Shown: positions 18,790 to 27,434 of the stretch, piece by piece
Numbering within the stretch: position 1 is the stretch's first letter
Layout of the letters: every line of letters starts with the position of its first letter
NCBI RefSeq assembly: GCF_006874475.1
Contig: NZ_VIRM01000024.1
Location: forward strand, 57,287-121,286
Reading direction: 5' to 3'
DNA: 64,000 bases
Source of the DNA: Microbispora hainanensis
GTDB lineage: Bacteria; Actinomycetota; Actinomycetes; Streptosporangiales; Streptosporangiaceae
Program-made: the position numbers and the translations under genes
The notes under the pieces: generated by a model
What the model saw: only the letters and a program-made list of their open reading frames with translations
Told to the model about the DNA's origin: nothing
Databases searched by the model: none

Positions 18790-20058
18790 ATGCCAATCGC
18801 CATCTACATGCTCGGACTGGCGGTCTTCGCCCAGGGGACCTCCGAGTTCATGCTGTCGGGCCTGGTGCCCGGCATAGCCCGCGACCTTCATGTATCCGTC
18901 CCCGCCGCAGGGGCGCTGACGTCGGCCTTCGCCGCGGGGATGATCGTGGGCGCGCCCCTGACGGCCGTCCTCAGCCTGCGGTGGCCGAGGCGGCGGGCCC
19001 TGCTGGTCTTCCTGACCGTCTTCATGGTGGTTCACGTGGTGGGCGCGGTCACCACCAGCTTCGGCGTCCTGCTGGCCGCCCGCGTCGCCGGAGCGCTGGC
19101 CAACGCCGGATTCCTGGCCGTGGGTCTCGCGACGGCGACCGCCATGGCCGGGCCCGGCGCCAAGGGCCGGGCCGCCTCCGTACTGCTGGGCGGGATCACG
19201 CTCGCCTGCGTCGCCGGGGTGCCGGCCGGCGCCGTGCTCGGCCAGGTGTGGGGCTGGCGCTCGGCGTTCTGGGCGGTGGCGGTCGTCTCGGTGCCGGCCG
19301 TCGTCGCGGTCGCGGCCTCCGTTCCGTCGATGCCACCGGAGACGGCCATGCCACCGGAGACGGCCGCGCACCAGGGGACGACCACGGCATGGGAGACGGC
19401 CCCGCACCCGGGGACGACCACGGCGTCGGAGGTGGCCGTGCCCGGCGCGCGGCGTGAGCTGCGGGCGTTGCGCCGCCCCCGGCTGCTCGTGACCCTCCTG
19501 CTCGGCGCGCTGGTGAACGGCGCCACGTTCTGCACCTTCACCTACCTGGCTCCGGTGGTCACCGAGGTCGGCGGATACGGGCCGCGGTGGGTGCCGGTGC
19601 TGCTGGCGCTCTTCGGCCTGGGGTCGTTCGCCGGGGTGACGATCGGCGGCCGGACGGCGGACCGGCGGCCCATGCGGCTGCTGGTGCCCGGCGGCCTGGC
19701 CCTGACGGCAGGCTGGATCGCGTTCGGCATGGCCGCGGCCAACCCGGCGGCCGTCCTCGTGCTCGTCTTCGTGCAGGGCACGCTGTCCTTCGCCGTCGGC
19801 TCCACGCTGATCACGCGGGCGCTCTACGAGGCCGTCGACGCGCCGTCTCTGGGTGGCTCGTTCGCGACCGCCGCCCTCAACGTGGGCGCGACCGCCGGGC
19901 CCCTGCTGGGCGGGGCCGCCATCGGCGCCGGGCTGGGCTACCGGTCTCCCCTGTGGGTCAGCGCGCTGCTGGTGGCGCTGGCGTGGCCGGCCCTGGCCGC
20001 CGCGAGGACCGGGACGACCGGCGTGCGGACGTCTCCGAGGCGCCGCGCCACCCGCTGA
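18790..20058 (+). CDS. MFS drug exporter, Cmx/CmrA-like
   Basis: A 422-residue major facilitator with 12 predicted helices. It resembles the DHA1/Cmx chloramphenicol-exporter group: YMLGLAVFAQGTSEFMLSGL in helix 1, the GALTSAFAAGMIVGAP segment in helix 2 and a basic RWPRRRALL loop 2-3 (motif A region). It probably expels a small hydrophobic compound in exchange for protons. The cytosolic loop between helices 6 and 7 is enlarged by a 36-residue repeat region (see 19330-19437). ATG 18790 has GGAG upstream; the frame is open further left, but codon bias begins here. It converges with the decarboxylase gene, 25 bp apart. Confidence 0.85.
   Translation: MPIAIYMLGLAVFAQGTSEFMLSGLVPGIARDLHVSVPAAGALTSAFAAGMIVGAPLTAVLSLRWPRRRALLVFLTVFMVVHVVGAVTTSFGVLLAARVAGALANAGFLAVGLATATAMAGPGAKGRAASVLLGGITLACVAGVPAGAVLGQVWGWRSAFWAVAVVSVPAVVAVAASVPSMPPETAMPPETAAHQGTTTAWETAPHPGTTTASEVAVPGARRELRALRRPRLLVTLLLGALVNGATFCTFTYLAPVVTEVGGYGPRWVPVLLALFGLGSFAGVTIGGRTADRRPMRLLVPGGLALTAGWIAFGMAAANPAAVLVLVFVQGTLSFAVGSTLITRALYEAVDAPSLGGSFATAALNVGATAGPLLGGAAIGAGLGYRSPLWVSALLVALAWPALAAARTGTTGVRTSPRRRATR
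19330..19437. repeat. Compound tandem repeat in the exporter's central loop
   Basis: Two identical 18-bp units encoding MPPETA (19330-19347, 19348-19365) are followed by two 36-bp units (19366-19401, 19402-19437) encoding AHQGTTTAWETA and PHPGTTTASEVA. All are in frame, so the repeat lengthens the loop without harming the frame. Confidence 0.8.
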
Positions 20059-20083
20059 ACGCGAGAGCTGAAGAGGCGTCGCG

Positions 20084-21502
20084 TCAGGAATACAGGACGG
20101 ACAGGAAGCGGACGAGGATCGCCTCGCGGGTGGCGGCCGGCAGCGCGTCGAGCACGGCGTTCACCACCGCCATCCCGGGCTGTCCCGTCGCCGTGAGGTC
20201 GATCCCCACCGACGCGGCCAGCTCGGCGAACGTGGCGTCGTCCAGCGCGTCGAGATCGAGGGACGCGATGAGCTCGGGCAGACCCTCGGGCACGTCGGCC
20301 GGTCCCCGTCGCCGGGCGGCGTCGGCCGCCTCCGCGATCACCTCCAGCATCGCGTCCACCCCCGCCAGCGTCACACCGGTCACCGTGATGTGGATGTTGG
20401 CGGGGATCCCGGCGTACGACAGCTGCGGCTGGAGGAACCAGCCGAGCCGGCGCGCTTCGTCGGCGAGCACGAAGACGTCCACCTCGGGGGATCCGGCGAT
20501 GGCGACCAGCGCGGCCTCCGGCTCCCCGAGCACGCGCAGTCCGGGGATCTTCGCCACGCCCTCGGCCAGCCGCCGGGTCGCCTCCAGCGTCCTGCGGCCG
20601 AGCTCCAGGTAGCCCTCCCGGCCGAGGGCCTGCAGCGTGGCCCAGGCGCCGCCGAGCGGCCCGGCCGACCGCGAGCTCTGCACGGTCGCGTTGATGATCG
20701 TGTAGCCGGGCCAGGCCGCCGAGGCGAAGTAGGCCCGGCGGCGCAGCTCCGCGTCGCGGAACAGCAGCACCGACGCCCCCTTCGGCGCGTACCCGAACTT
20801 GTGCAGGTCGCACGAGATCGAGGTGACGCCGGGGACGCTCAGGTCGAACGGCGGGATCGCGGCGCCCGCCTCGCGCAGCCACGGGAGCAGCCAGCCGCCG
20901 ACGCAGGCGTCCACGTGGCACGGCACGCCGCGCGCCGCTGCGAGCGCGGCGACCTCCTCGACCGGGTCGACGACGCCCTGCGGGTAGGAGGGGGCCGACA
21001 CCACCGCCAGCGCCGTACGGTCGTCCAGCGCGGCCTCGAACGCCGGGACCGAGGCCCGATAGGTGACCGGGTCGACCGGCACCGGCACGACCTCCATGCC
21101 GAGGTAGTGCGCGGCCTTGTGGAACGCCGGGTGCGCGGTGACCGGCAGCACGACCCGGGCGGCGCCGGGACGGGCGTCGCGGGCGGCCTTCACCGCCAGC
21201 ATGATCGACTCGGTGCCGCCGCTGGTGAAGATGCCCGGCGCGCCCGGACGGCCGAGCAGCTCGGCGACCGCCCCGACCACCTGCCGCTCCAGCGCGACCA
21301 TGCTGGGGAAGGCCGTCGGGTCGAGCATGTTGACCTCGAGCATCTCCGCGTACGCCCGGTGCGCGGCCTCGTGCACCTCCGGCAGGCCCGTGTCGTAGAC
21401 GTACGCCGTGACCTTGCCGCCGCGCACCGGCAGGTCGGCCTCCTTGAGGGCGGTCAGCTCGGCGAGCAGTTCGGTGACGGGCCTGCCGTGATCGGGAAGC
21501 AT
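20084..21502 (-). CDS. PLP-dependent decarboxylase/lyase-like enzyme (sphingosine-phosphate-lyase group)
   Basis: A 472-residue fold-type I PLP enzyme of the group II decarboxylase superfamily. FTSGGTESIMLAVKAARDA (92-110) binds PLP phosphate, HVDACVGG carries the PLP-ring Asp198, and SISCDLHKFGYAPKG carries the Schiff-base Lys235. The spacing resembles bacterial sphingosine-1-phosphate lyase and glutamate-decarboxylase relatives, and substrate cannot be assigned. A C-terminal extension of about 70 residues (after residue 400) follows the core. ATG 21502 has GAGGAGA upstream. It is the third gene in line after the response regulator and sensor kinase on the same strand, 8 bp after the kinase stop. 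Confidence 0.8.
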   Translation of the reverse strand: MLPDHGRPVTELLAELTALKEADLPVRGGKVTAYVYDTGLPEVHEAAHRAYAEMLEVNMLDPTAFPSMVALERQVVGAVAELLGRPGAPGIFTSGGTESIMLAVKAARDARPGAARVVLPVTAHPAFHKAAHYLGMEVVPVPVDPVTYRASVPAFEAALDDRTALAVVSAPSYPQGVVDPVEEVAALAAARGVPCHVDACVGGWLLPWLREAGAAIPPFDLSVPGVTSISCDLHKFGYAPKGASVLLFRDAELRRRAYFASAAWPGYTIINATVQSSRSAGPLGGAWATLQALGREGYLELGRRTLEATRRLAEGVAKIPGLRVLGEPEAALVAIAGSPEVDVFVLADEARRLGWFLQPQLSYAGIPANIHITVTGVTLAGVDAMLEVIAEAADAARRRGPADVPEGLPELIASLDLDALDDATFAELAASVGIDLTATGQPGMAVVNAVLDALPAATREAILVRFLSVLYS

Positions 21503-21510
21503 GGATCTCC

Positions 21511-22896
21511 TCAAGGTGCAAGGGGGAGCCGGACGACGGCACGCAGTCCGGGGGAGGCGTCCTCCAGGTGGACCGTACCGCCATGGGCCTCGACCGTGGT
21601 GCGCACGATCGCGAGACCGAGCCCGGCGCCGCCGTCGTCGCGGCTGCGGGCGTCGTCGAGCCGGGTGAACCGGTCGAAGACCCGCTCCCGGTCCTCGGGC
21701 GGGATGCCCGGCCCGTCGTCGGTGACGGTGAGCTCGGCGGCGCCCCCCTCGGCGCGTACGCCGACGCGGACCGCGGACGTCGCGTGCCGCAGGGCGTTGT
21801 CGACCAGGTTGGCCAGCACCCGCCGCAGGTCGAGCGCGTCGCCCAGCACGACGGGAGGCGCGCCGGCCGGCAGGTCGAGGTCGAGGCCGTGCCGCTCGGC
21901 CGTACGGCGGGCCATCTCGGCCAGGTCGACCGGCTCCCGACGGCCGGCGCGGCCCTCGTCGAGCCGGGCGAGGGCGAGCAGGTCCTCGGCGAGGCGGGAC
22001 AGCCGGAGGGTGTCCTCGAGCACCCCTTCGGCGGTCTCCTTCCAGTCCTGCCCCTCCGGGTGGCTGAGCGCGACCTCGAGCTGGAGCCGGATGCTCGCGA
22101 GCGGGCTGCGCAGCTCGTGCGCCGCGTCGGAGACCAGCGCCCGCTGGCGCGCGTCGGCCTCCTCCAGCCGCCCGAGCATGTCGTTGAGCGTCGTGGCGAG
22201 CGCGTGCACCTCGTCGCGTGCCTCGGGCACCGGCAGCCGCCGCGACCGGGCCGTGGCGCCCACCTCGGCCGCGCCCCGCCGCAGCAGCGCGATCGGCCGC
22301 AGCGTGCGCCCGGCGACCAGCCACGAGACCGCCGCGAGCAGCGCGAGCAGGAGCGGCATGCCGGCGATCAGCACGTGCCCGATGGTCACCAGGCTGCTCT
22401 CCACCTCGCCGAACGACCGCGCCACGATCACCGTCACGCCGCGGTCCGCGCTGAGCGCCCGCACCCGCAGCGGCCCCGGCAGCGCGTACGGCCGGCCGTC
22501 GAGGAACAGGGGCGTCCCGCCGCGCAGGGCGGCCTCCCGCGCCTGCGCGGGCAGCAGGGGGACCAGGCGGTCGGTATTCGGGGTGGCGTCGACGATCCGC
22601 CCGTCCCGGTCGAGCACCTGCACGATCGTGTTGTCCACGGAGACGACGGGATCGGACAGGCGGCCCGCGTCCGACAGCGCGACGATCTCGCGTCCCCGCT
22701 GGTAGACCTGCTCGTCGATGCCCTGGACGAGCGCTTTGCCGAGCACGGCGACGAACACGTACGCCGACGCGGCGAGGGCGAGGGCCAGCACGGCGGTGGC
22801 GGCCGCGGTGACCCGGAACCGCAGGCTCTGCCGGCGCCACCACGTCACCGGGCGGATGAGCAGACCGGACACAGGGCTGGACACAGGGCTGGACAC
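21511..22896 (-). CDS. Sensor histidine kinase
   Basis: A 461-residue membrane kinase. Helix 1 (about 27-50) and helix 2 (about 170-190) flank an extracellular sensor domain of about 120 residues; a HAMP domain follows (190-240). The HisKA box VSDAAHELRSPLASIRLQLE holds the phosphorylated His. The catalytic domain shows N box LANLVDNALRHA, G1 DDGPGIPPEDRERVF and G2 GGAGLGLAIV. The GTG start is 3 nt after the response regulator stop, so the pair is one operon. The first codons lie in a 12-bp tandem repeat (22869-22892, ACACAGGGCTGG), giving several in-frame GTG choices. Confidence 0.9.
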   Translation of the reverse strand: MSSPVSSPVSGLLIRPVTWWRRQSLRFRVTAAATAVLALALAASAYVFVAVLGKALVQGIDEQVYQRGREIVALSDAGRLSDPVVSVDNTIVQVLDRDGRIVDATPNTDRLVPLLPAQAREAALRGGTPLFLDGRPYALPGPLRVRALSADRGVTVIVARSFGEVESSLVTIGHVLIAGMPLLLALLAAVSWLVAGRTLRPIALLRRGAAEVGATARSRRLPVPEARDEVHALATTLNDMLGRLEEADARQRALVSDAAHELRSPLASIRLQLEVALSHPEGQDWKETAEGVLEDTLRLSRLAEDLLALARLDEGRAGRREPVDLAEMARRTAERHGLDLDLPAGAPPVVLGDALDLRRVLANLVDNALRHATSAVRVGVRAEGGAAELTVTDDGPGIPPEDRERVFDRFTRLDDARSRDDGGAGLGLAIVRTTVEAHGGTVHLEDASPGLRAVVRLPLAP

Positions 22897-22899
22897 CGC

Positions 22900-23574
22900 T
22901 CAGCCGCCGTCGCTCGCGAGCCGGTATCCGGCCCCGCGCACGGTCTGCAGGGCGGCGCGGCCGAACGGCGTGTCGATCTTCCTGCGCAGATAGCCGACGT
23001 ACACCTCGACCACGTTCGGATCGGTGTCGTAGGTGTCCCACACGTGCTCCAGGATCTCCGGCTTCGACACCACCTCGCCCGGCCGGCGCATCAGATATTC
23101 GAGCAGGGCGAACTCCCGGGGCGTCAGCTCGACCGGCGCCTCGCCCCGAGTGACCACCCGCGCCGCGGGGTCGAGCGACAGGTCGCCCGCGCGCAGCACG
23201 GCGGGCCTGCGTCCGCCGCCCCGGCGCAGCAGCGCCCGGAGCCGGGCCACCAGCACGACGTACGAGAACGGCTTGGTGAGGTAGTCGTCGGCGCCGAGGT
23301 CGAGCCCGTCGGCCATGTCGTATTCGCCGTCCTTGGCCGACAGCATGAGGATCGGCACCCAGTTCTCCTCCGCGCGCAACTGCTTGCACACGTTGTAGCC
23401 CGACATGCCGGGCAGCATGATGTCGAGCACGACCACGTCGTAGTCGCCGACGCGCGCCAGGTGCAGGCCCTCGTTCCCGTCGTGCGCCAGGTCGACGGCG
23501 AAGCCTTCCGCCTGCAGCCCGCGGCGCAGCGCCGCCGCCATCCGCCGCTCGTCCTCCACCACCAGAACCCGCAT
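22900..23574 (-). CDS. OmpR/PhoB-type response regulator
   Basis: A 224-residue response regulator. The receiver domain (1-115) has the acidic pair in VVEDERRM, the phospho-acceptor Asp in VVVLDIMLPGMSGYN near residue 51, and Lys in YLTKPFSY. The winged-helix effector (about 128-222) shows VELTPREFALLEYLMRRPGE and VEVYVGYLRRKID. Partner of the adjoining sensor kinase. The divergent LolA-like/ABC operon starts 135 bp away across a gap with direct and inverted CTGAGA/CTCAG repeats, so it is the probable target. Confidence 0.92.
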   Translation of the reverse strand: MRVLVVEDERRMAAALRRGLQAEGFAVDLAHDGNEGLHLARVGDYDVVVLDIMLPGMSGYNVCKQLRAEENWVPILMLSAKDGEYDMADGLDLGADDYLTKPFSYVVLVARLRALLRRGGGRRPAVLRAGDLSLDPAARVVTRGEAPVELTPREFALLEYLMRRPGEVVSKPEILEHVWDTYDTDPNVVEVYVGYLRRKIDTPFGRAALQTVRGAGYRLASDGG

Positions 23575-23616
23575 TGCCCCAGTGTGGCCCTTTTTGACGG
23601 CATGGGCGCGGCCAGT

Positions 23617-23642
23617 CTGAGAGCCCTCTCAGTCCGTCTCAG
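23617..23642. promoter_or_regulatory. Candidate response-regulator binding site
   Basis: A perfect 16-bp dyad, CTGAGAG-CC-CTCTCAG (23617-23632), is followed by another CTCAG (23638-23642). CTCAG thus repeats with a 10-bp period (23628 and 23638), as OmpR-type dimers prefer. It lies between the regulator gene and the divergent LolA-like gene. Confidence 0.45.
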
Positions 23643-23708
23643 CGTCGGCACAGGAACATCGCGGCAGTCTCGGGGCGTCAGGTTTCCGCACATAGTGGGA
23701 GATGTGAA

Positions 23709-24929
23709 ATGGCGAAGAGAGCCCGCGCCGTGAGGTGGGGAGTGCCGGTGGCGGCGGTGGCCGTGGTGGCGGCGGCCGTGGGGACGGGGCCGGTGATCGC
23801 GGCGGTGCGCAGCGAGCCGTCCCTGCCCGACCGTACGGCGGAGCAGTTGCTGGCCGACGTCGCGCGCACCTGGCAGACCGGCCGGATGCCGCAGATGTCC
23901 GGCACGATCGTCGAGACGGCGTCGCTCGGCCTGCCCTCGCTGCCCGGCCTGTCCGGGTCGTCCGGAGGGCCGGGGCCGTCCGGCGGGGCCTCGATGGCGT
24001 CGCTGCTGTCGGGGTCGCACCAGCTCAAGATCTGGTACGCGGGGGAGGACAGGTTCCGCCTCATGCTGCCGGGGGAGATGAGCGAGACCGACGTCGTCGC
24101 CAACGGCGGCACGGTGTGGCTGTGGGACAGCGCCGCCAACACGGCGACCCGTCTCACCGTCCCGGCCGGGTCGGCAGGCGGGCACGGCGGGCATGACGCC
24201 CCCTTCCCGATGCGGTCCGGAGCCGCGTCGCCGTTCGCGACGCCGGACCAGGCCGCGCGGCAGGCGCTGGAGGCGGCCGGCACCGACACCGCGATCAGCG
24301 TCGGCGACGACGTCACGGTCGCGGGCCGCGCGGCCTACCAGATCGTGCTGACGCCGAAGTCGGCCGACTCGCTGATCAGGGACGTCCGGGTGGCGCTCGA
24401 CGGCGAGAAGCTGATCCCGCTGCGCGTCCAGGTGTACACGAAGGGGGCGGCCGAGCCGGCCTTCGAGGTCGGCTTCGAGTCGCTGTCGTTCACCGCTCCC
24501 GCGGCGGAGAACTTCTCCTTCACGCCGCCGGCCGGAGCGAAGGTCGAGGAGGGCACGGCCACGCCTCCGGCGGACCACCGGCCGGAGGCGGTCGCCGAGG
24601 CGCACGACCGCGGCCGCGTCGTCGGCTCCGGCTGGGACAGCGTGCTCGTCACCTCCCTGCCCGACGCCCCCGCCCAAAAGCCCGACGCCCCCGCCCAGAA
24701 GCCCGACGCCCCCGCCGAGAAGCAGGACGGGAAGGAGCGCGGCGGCCTGGACGTGGCCGCGCTGCTCGACGGCCTGAAGGGGGCGGCCACCCCCGTCAGC
24801 GGGGAGTGGGGCAGCGGCCGGCTGCTGAGCACCAAGGTGGTGTCGATCCTCATCACCGACGACGGCCGCCTGCTCGCCGGCGCCGTCACCCCGGAGGCCC
24901 TCTACCGCGCGGCCGGTGTGAAGGGATGA
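23709..24929 (+). CDS. Exported LolA-like protein
   Basis: A 406-residue protein with an N-terminal export helix (about 9-32, with basic start MAKRARAVRWG). Residues 45-260 look like a LolA/LolB-type half-barrel (SGTIVETASL, KIWYAGEDRFRLMLPGEMSE, VWLWDSAANTATRL), the fold that carries lipids or hydrophobic ligands; actinobacterial relatives are lipoprotein-like or secreted sensors. A repeat of three PDAPAQK units (see 24660-24722) forms a linker to a C-terminal part. The gene overlaps the ABC ATPase gene by 4 nt (ATGA), so the three genes form an exporter operon, apparently controlled by the divergent two-component system. Confidence 0.75.
   Translation: MAKRARAVRWGVPVAAVAVVAAAVGTGPVIAAVRSEPSLPDRTAEQLLADVARTWQTGRMPQMSGTIVETASLGLPSLPGLSGSSGGPGPSGGASMASLLSGSHQLKIWYAGEDRFRLMLPGEMSETDVVANGGTVWLWDSAANTATRLTVPAGSAGGHGGHDAPFPMRSGAASPFATPDQAARQALEAAGTDTAISVGDDVTVAGRAAYQIVLTPKSADSLIRDVRVALDGEKLIPLRVQVYTKGAAEPAFEVGFESLSFTAPAAENFSFTPPAGAKVEEGTATPPADHRPEAVAEAHDRGRVVGSGWDSVLVTSLPDAPAQKPDAPAQKPDAPAEKQDGKERGGLDVAALLDGLKGAATPVSGEWGSGRLLSTKVVSILITDDGRLLAGAVTPEALYRAAGVKG
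24660..24722 (+). repeat. Three 21-bp repeats in the LolA-like gene
   Basis: Three consecutive in-frame 21-bp units (24660, 24681, 24702) encode PDAPAQK, PDAPAQK and PDAPAEK. They form a Pro/Ala linker between the lipid-binding-like domain and the tail. Confidence 0.85.
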
Positions 24930-25990
24930 CCGAGCCCACGCACCGCGCGCGAGCGGGGGTCGCGGTGGACCGGCGGGACGCGGTGACGGTGGGCACGCGC
25001 GCGGGGGCGTCACGGGAGGACACCGGGGCGCCCCCGCCCTCCGCCGGGGCCGCGGACCCGTCCGCCATCGTCACGTCGGGTCTCACCAAGCGCTTCCGCG
25101 GCGGCCAGGTGGCCGTCGACGGCGTCGGCCTGGCCGTGCCCCGCGGCTCGGTCTTCGGCTTCCTCGGCCCCAACGGCTCGGGCAAGACCACGACGATCCG
25201 CATGCTGCTCGGCCTGGTCGCCCCGACCTCGGGCACGTGGTCGCTGCTCGGGACGCCCATGCCGGACGGGCTGGCCCGGGCGCTGCCGCGCGTCGGCGCG
25301 GTGGTCGAGGGGCCGGCCTTCTATCCGTACCTGTCGGGCGAGGCCAACCTGCGCCGCCTCGACGCGGCCGATCCCTCGGCGGACGCGCGTACGGCGCCGG
25401 CCAGGATCGCGGCGGCGCTGGAGCGGGTGGGGCTGACGGCGGCGGCGGGCAAGCGCTACCGCACCTACTCGCTCGGCATGCGCCAGCGCCTGGCCATCGC
25501 GGCCGCGCTGCTGGTGCCCAGGGAGCTGCTCGTGCTCGACGAGCCGACCAACGGCCTCGACCCGCAGGGCACCCGCGAGGTCCGCACGCTGATCAGGAGG
25601 ATCGCCGAGGACGGCACGACCGTCTTCGTCTCCTCCCATCTGCTGAGCGAGGTCGAGCAGATGTGCACCCACCTCGGCGTCATGCGCGCCGGGCGGCTCG
25701 TCGCCCAGGGCCCGATCGCCGCGCTGCGCGCGTCGGGCGAGGAGCCGCGCCTGCGGGTGGAGACGCCGGACACGGACGCGGCGGCGGCCGTGCTGGCCGG
25801 GGCCGGGCTCGGCGACGTACGCGTCGCGGACGGCGAGGTCACGGCGGTCGCCGGCGCCCGGGCGCCGGAAGAGATCTGCGCGCTGCTCGTGGGCGAGGGC
25901 GTGGCCGTGCGCGGGTTCGGCGTGGTGCGTCCCACGCTCGAAGACGTCTTCGTCGGGCTGACGGGAGAGGGGTTCGATGTCGATGGGTGA
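24926..25990 (+). CDS. ABC transporter ATP-binding protein
   Basis: A 354-residue ABC ATPase of the ABC-2 exporter (CcmA/DrrA-like) type. Walker A is GPNGSGKTT, the signature is YSLGMRQRL, Walker B is LLVLDEPTNGLDPQG and the H-loop is SSHLLSE. The first 45 residues are an unusual Gly/Ala/Arg-rich extension before the ATPase domain begins at SGLTKRFRGG. The last 90 residues form the DrrA-type accessory domain. It pairs with the following permease, which starts 14 nt inside this gene. Confidence 0.93.
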   Translation: MTEPTHRARAGVAVDRRDAVTVGTRAGASREDTGAPPPSAGAADPSAIVTSGLTKRFRGGQVAVDGVGLAVPRGSVFGFLGPNGSGKTTTIRMLLGLVAPTSGTWSLLGTPMPDGLARALPRVGAVVEGPAFYPYLSGEANLRRLDAADPSADARTAPARIAAALERVGLTAAAGKRYRTYSLGMRQRLAIAAALLVPRELLVLDEPTNGLDPQGTREVRTLIRRIAEDGTTVFVSSHLLSEVEQMCTHLGVMRAGRLVAQGPIAALRASGEEPRLRVETPDTDAAAAVLAGAGLGDVRVADGEVTAVAGARAPEEICALLVGEGVAVRGFGVVRPTLEDVFVGLTGEGFDVDG

Positions 25991-26897
25991 GAACGGGACA
26001 GCGGTGTCGGAGGCCCGGCCGCTTGCACGGGAGGAGGCACCCGTCAGGGAGGAGCGGCGGCCCGCCCGGCCCGCCCCGGGCCCGGTGCGGCACCTGACGC
26101 GGTTGCTGGCCTCCGAGATCGGGCTGACCTTCCGCCGCCCGCGCAACCTCGCGATGCTCGGCGTGCTCGCGGTCGTGCCGGTCGTGGTCGGCATCGCGGT
26201 GCGGGTCGCGTCGGACGGCGACGCGGGCGGCTCGATCATCGGTCAGATCGCCGGCAACGGCCTGATGCTGACCTTCGCCGCGTTCGTCGTCATGATGCCG
26301 ATCGTGCTGCCGCTGACCGTGTCGGTCGTGGCGGGCGACGCGATCGCCGGCGAGGCGGCCCAGGGCACGCTGCGCTACCTGCTCGTCGCCCCGGCAGGCC
26401 GCACCAGGCTGCTGCTGGTGAAGTATGCCAATGTCGTGGTCTTCTGCCTCGCGGCGTGCGCGCTTGTGGCGGTGTCGGCGCTGGTGACCGGGCTGGTGCT
26501 GTTCCCCGTCGGGCCGGTGACGCTGCTGTCGGGCACGACGATCCCGGCGGCCGGCGCCCTGCTGCGTGTCGGGGTGGTCGTCCTGTACGCCGCCGCGGGG
26601 ATGGCCGCGCTCGGCGCGGTCGCGCTCGCGGTCTCCACGCTGACCGAGGCGCCGATCGGGGCGGTGGCCACGAGCGTCGTGCTGGTGGTGGTCAGCCAGG
26701 TGCTGAGCGCGATCCCGCAGGTGGCGGCCGTACGGCCGGTCCTGCTGACCTCGTGGTGGGGCGCGTTCGACGGGGCGTTGCGGGCGCCGGTGGCGTTCGA
26801 CGAGATGGGGCGAGGGCTGTTCGCCTTCGCCGCGTACGTCCTGGTTTTCGGCTCTCTCGCCTGGTCGCGCTTCACGAGTAAGGACATCACGGCGTAA
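25977..26897 (+). CDS. ABC-2 family permease
   Basis: A 306-residue membrane protein with six predicted helices, starting at about 55, 95, 145, 185, 215 and 275. It has the ABC-2 permease character: cytosolic start helix EIGLTFRRPRNLAML, and the central VVAGDAIAGEAAQGTLRYLL coupling region. It overlaps the ATPase gene by 14 nt and must be translationally coupled. Two close ATGs (25977, 25983) are possible starts. Cargo is unknown; the LolA-like partner suggests a lipid or lipophilic compound, as inference. Confidence 0.88.
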   Translation: MSMGENGTAVSEARPLAREEAPVREERRPARPAPGPVRHLTRLLASEIGLTFRRPRNLAMLGVLAVVPVVVGIAVRVASDGDAGGSIIGQIAGNGLMLTFAAFVVMMPIVLPLTVSVVAGDAIAGEAAQGTLRYLLVAPAGRTRLLLVKYANVVVFCLAACALVAVSALVTGLVLFPVGPVTLLSGTTIPAAGALLRVGVVVLYAAAGMAALGAVALAVSTLTEAPIGAVATSVVLVVVSQVLSAIPQVAAVRPVLLTSWWGAFDGALRAPVAFDEMGRGLFAFAAYVLVFGSLAWSRFTSKDITA

Positions 26898-26960
26898 GGC
26901 TGCCCTTTACCGTTCTTTATCGCTAGTGTTGCCGCGGACCTCTCACCCAAGGCGGTGTTC

Positions 26961-27434
26961 ATGCGGCACTTCTTCGGGCTGCTCCTTGGCGTTGTCGTCG
27001 CGGCGGCTCTTCTCCTCGGTGGTGGATGGGCGTCCCAGGAGCTGGTCCGGGGAGCGGCACAGATCGTCGACCCGGCCAAGGACACCCGGATGCTGATCGC
27101 CATCGGCGTGATGGCCCTTGTGGGCCTGCTGCTCGGGCTGGTGCTGGTCGGCCGGGTGTCCCCGCTGGCGACGTTCATCCCGTCGATGGCGCTGCTGGCC
27201 TGGACCGTGGTCTACGTGCTCGACGTGTCGCGCGCCGCGAGCCTCGTGCCCACCGGGCCGTCCGTGCAGGCCGAGCTGCTGCAGGCCGGCCGGGGGACGC
27301 TCATGCTGCTGTCCTCCGGCGTGTACGCCCTGCTCGGCGTCGCGTTGTTCCTCCCGGTGCTCATGCCGTCGCGCTGGGCCCGTCCGGAGCAGGAAGAGGA
27401 AGAGGAGGAGTACGAGGAGTCGTACGGCTTCTGA
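26961..27434 (+). CDS. Small membrane protein with acidic tail
   Basis: A 157-residue protein with four predicted helices (about 3-25, 45-65, 72-90 and 115-135) and a strongly acidic C-terminal tail (PEQEEEEEEYEESYGF). I do not recognise the family. ATG 26961 is preferred over the in-frame GTG at 26955 because AAGGCGG lies 6 nt before it. The last 74 nt overlap the 3' end of the convergent ABC ATPase gene, so the acidic tail and the Pro/Arg-rich tail of that ATPase are encoded on opposite strands of the same DNA. Confidence 0.65.
   Translation: MRHFFGLLLGVVVAAALLLGGGWASQELVRGAAQIVDPAKDTRMLIAIGVMALVGLLLGLVLVGRVSPLATFIPSMALLAWTVVYVLDVSRAASLVPTGPSVQAELLQAGRGTLMLLSSGVYALLGVALFLPVLMPSRWARPEQEEEEEEYEESYGF

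Noticed and set aside
20084..23389. An apparent 1101-residue fusion of response-regulator-like, kinase-like and PLP-enzyme sequence
   Set aside because: Only the part from 21502 downward is a real protein; the rest is the wrong frame of the kinase and regulator genes.
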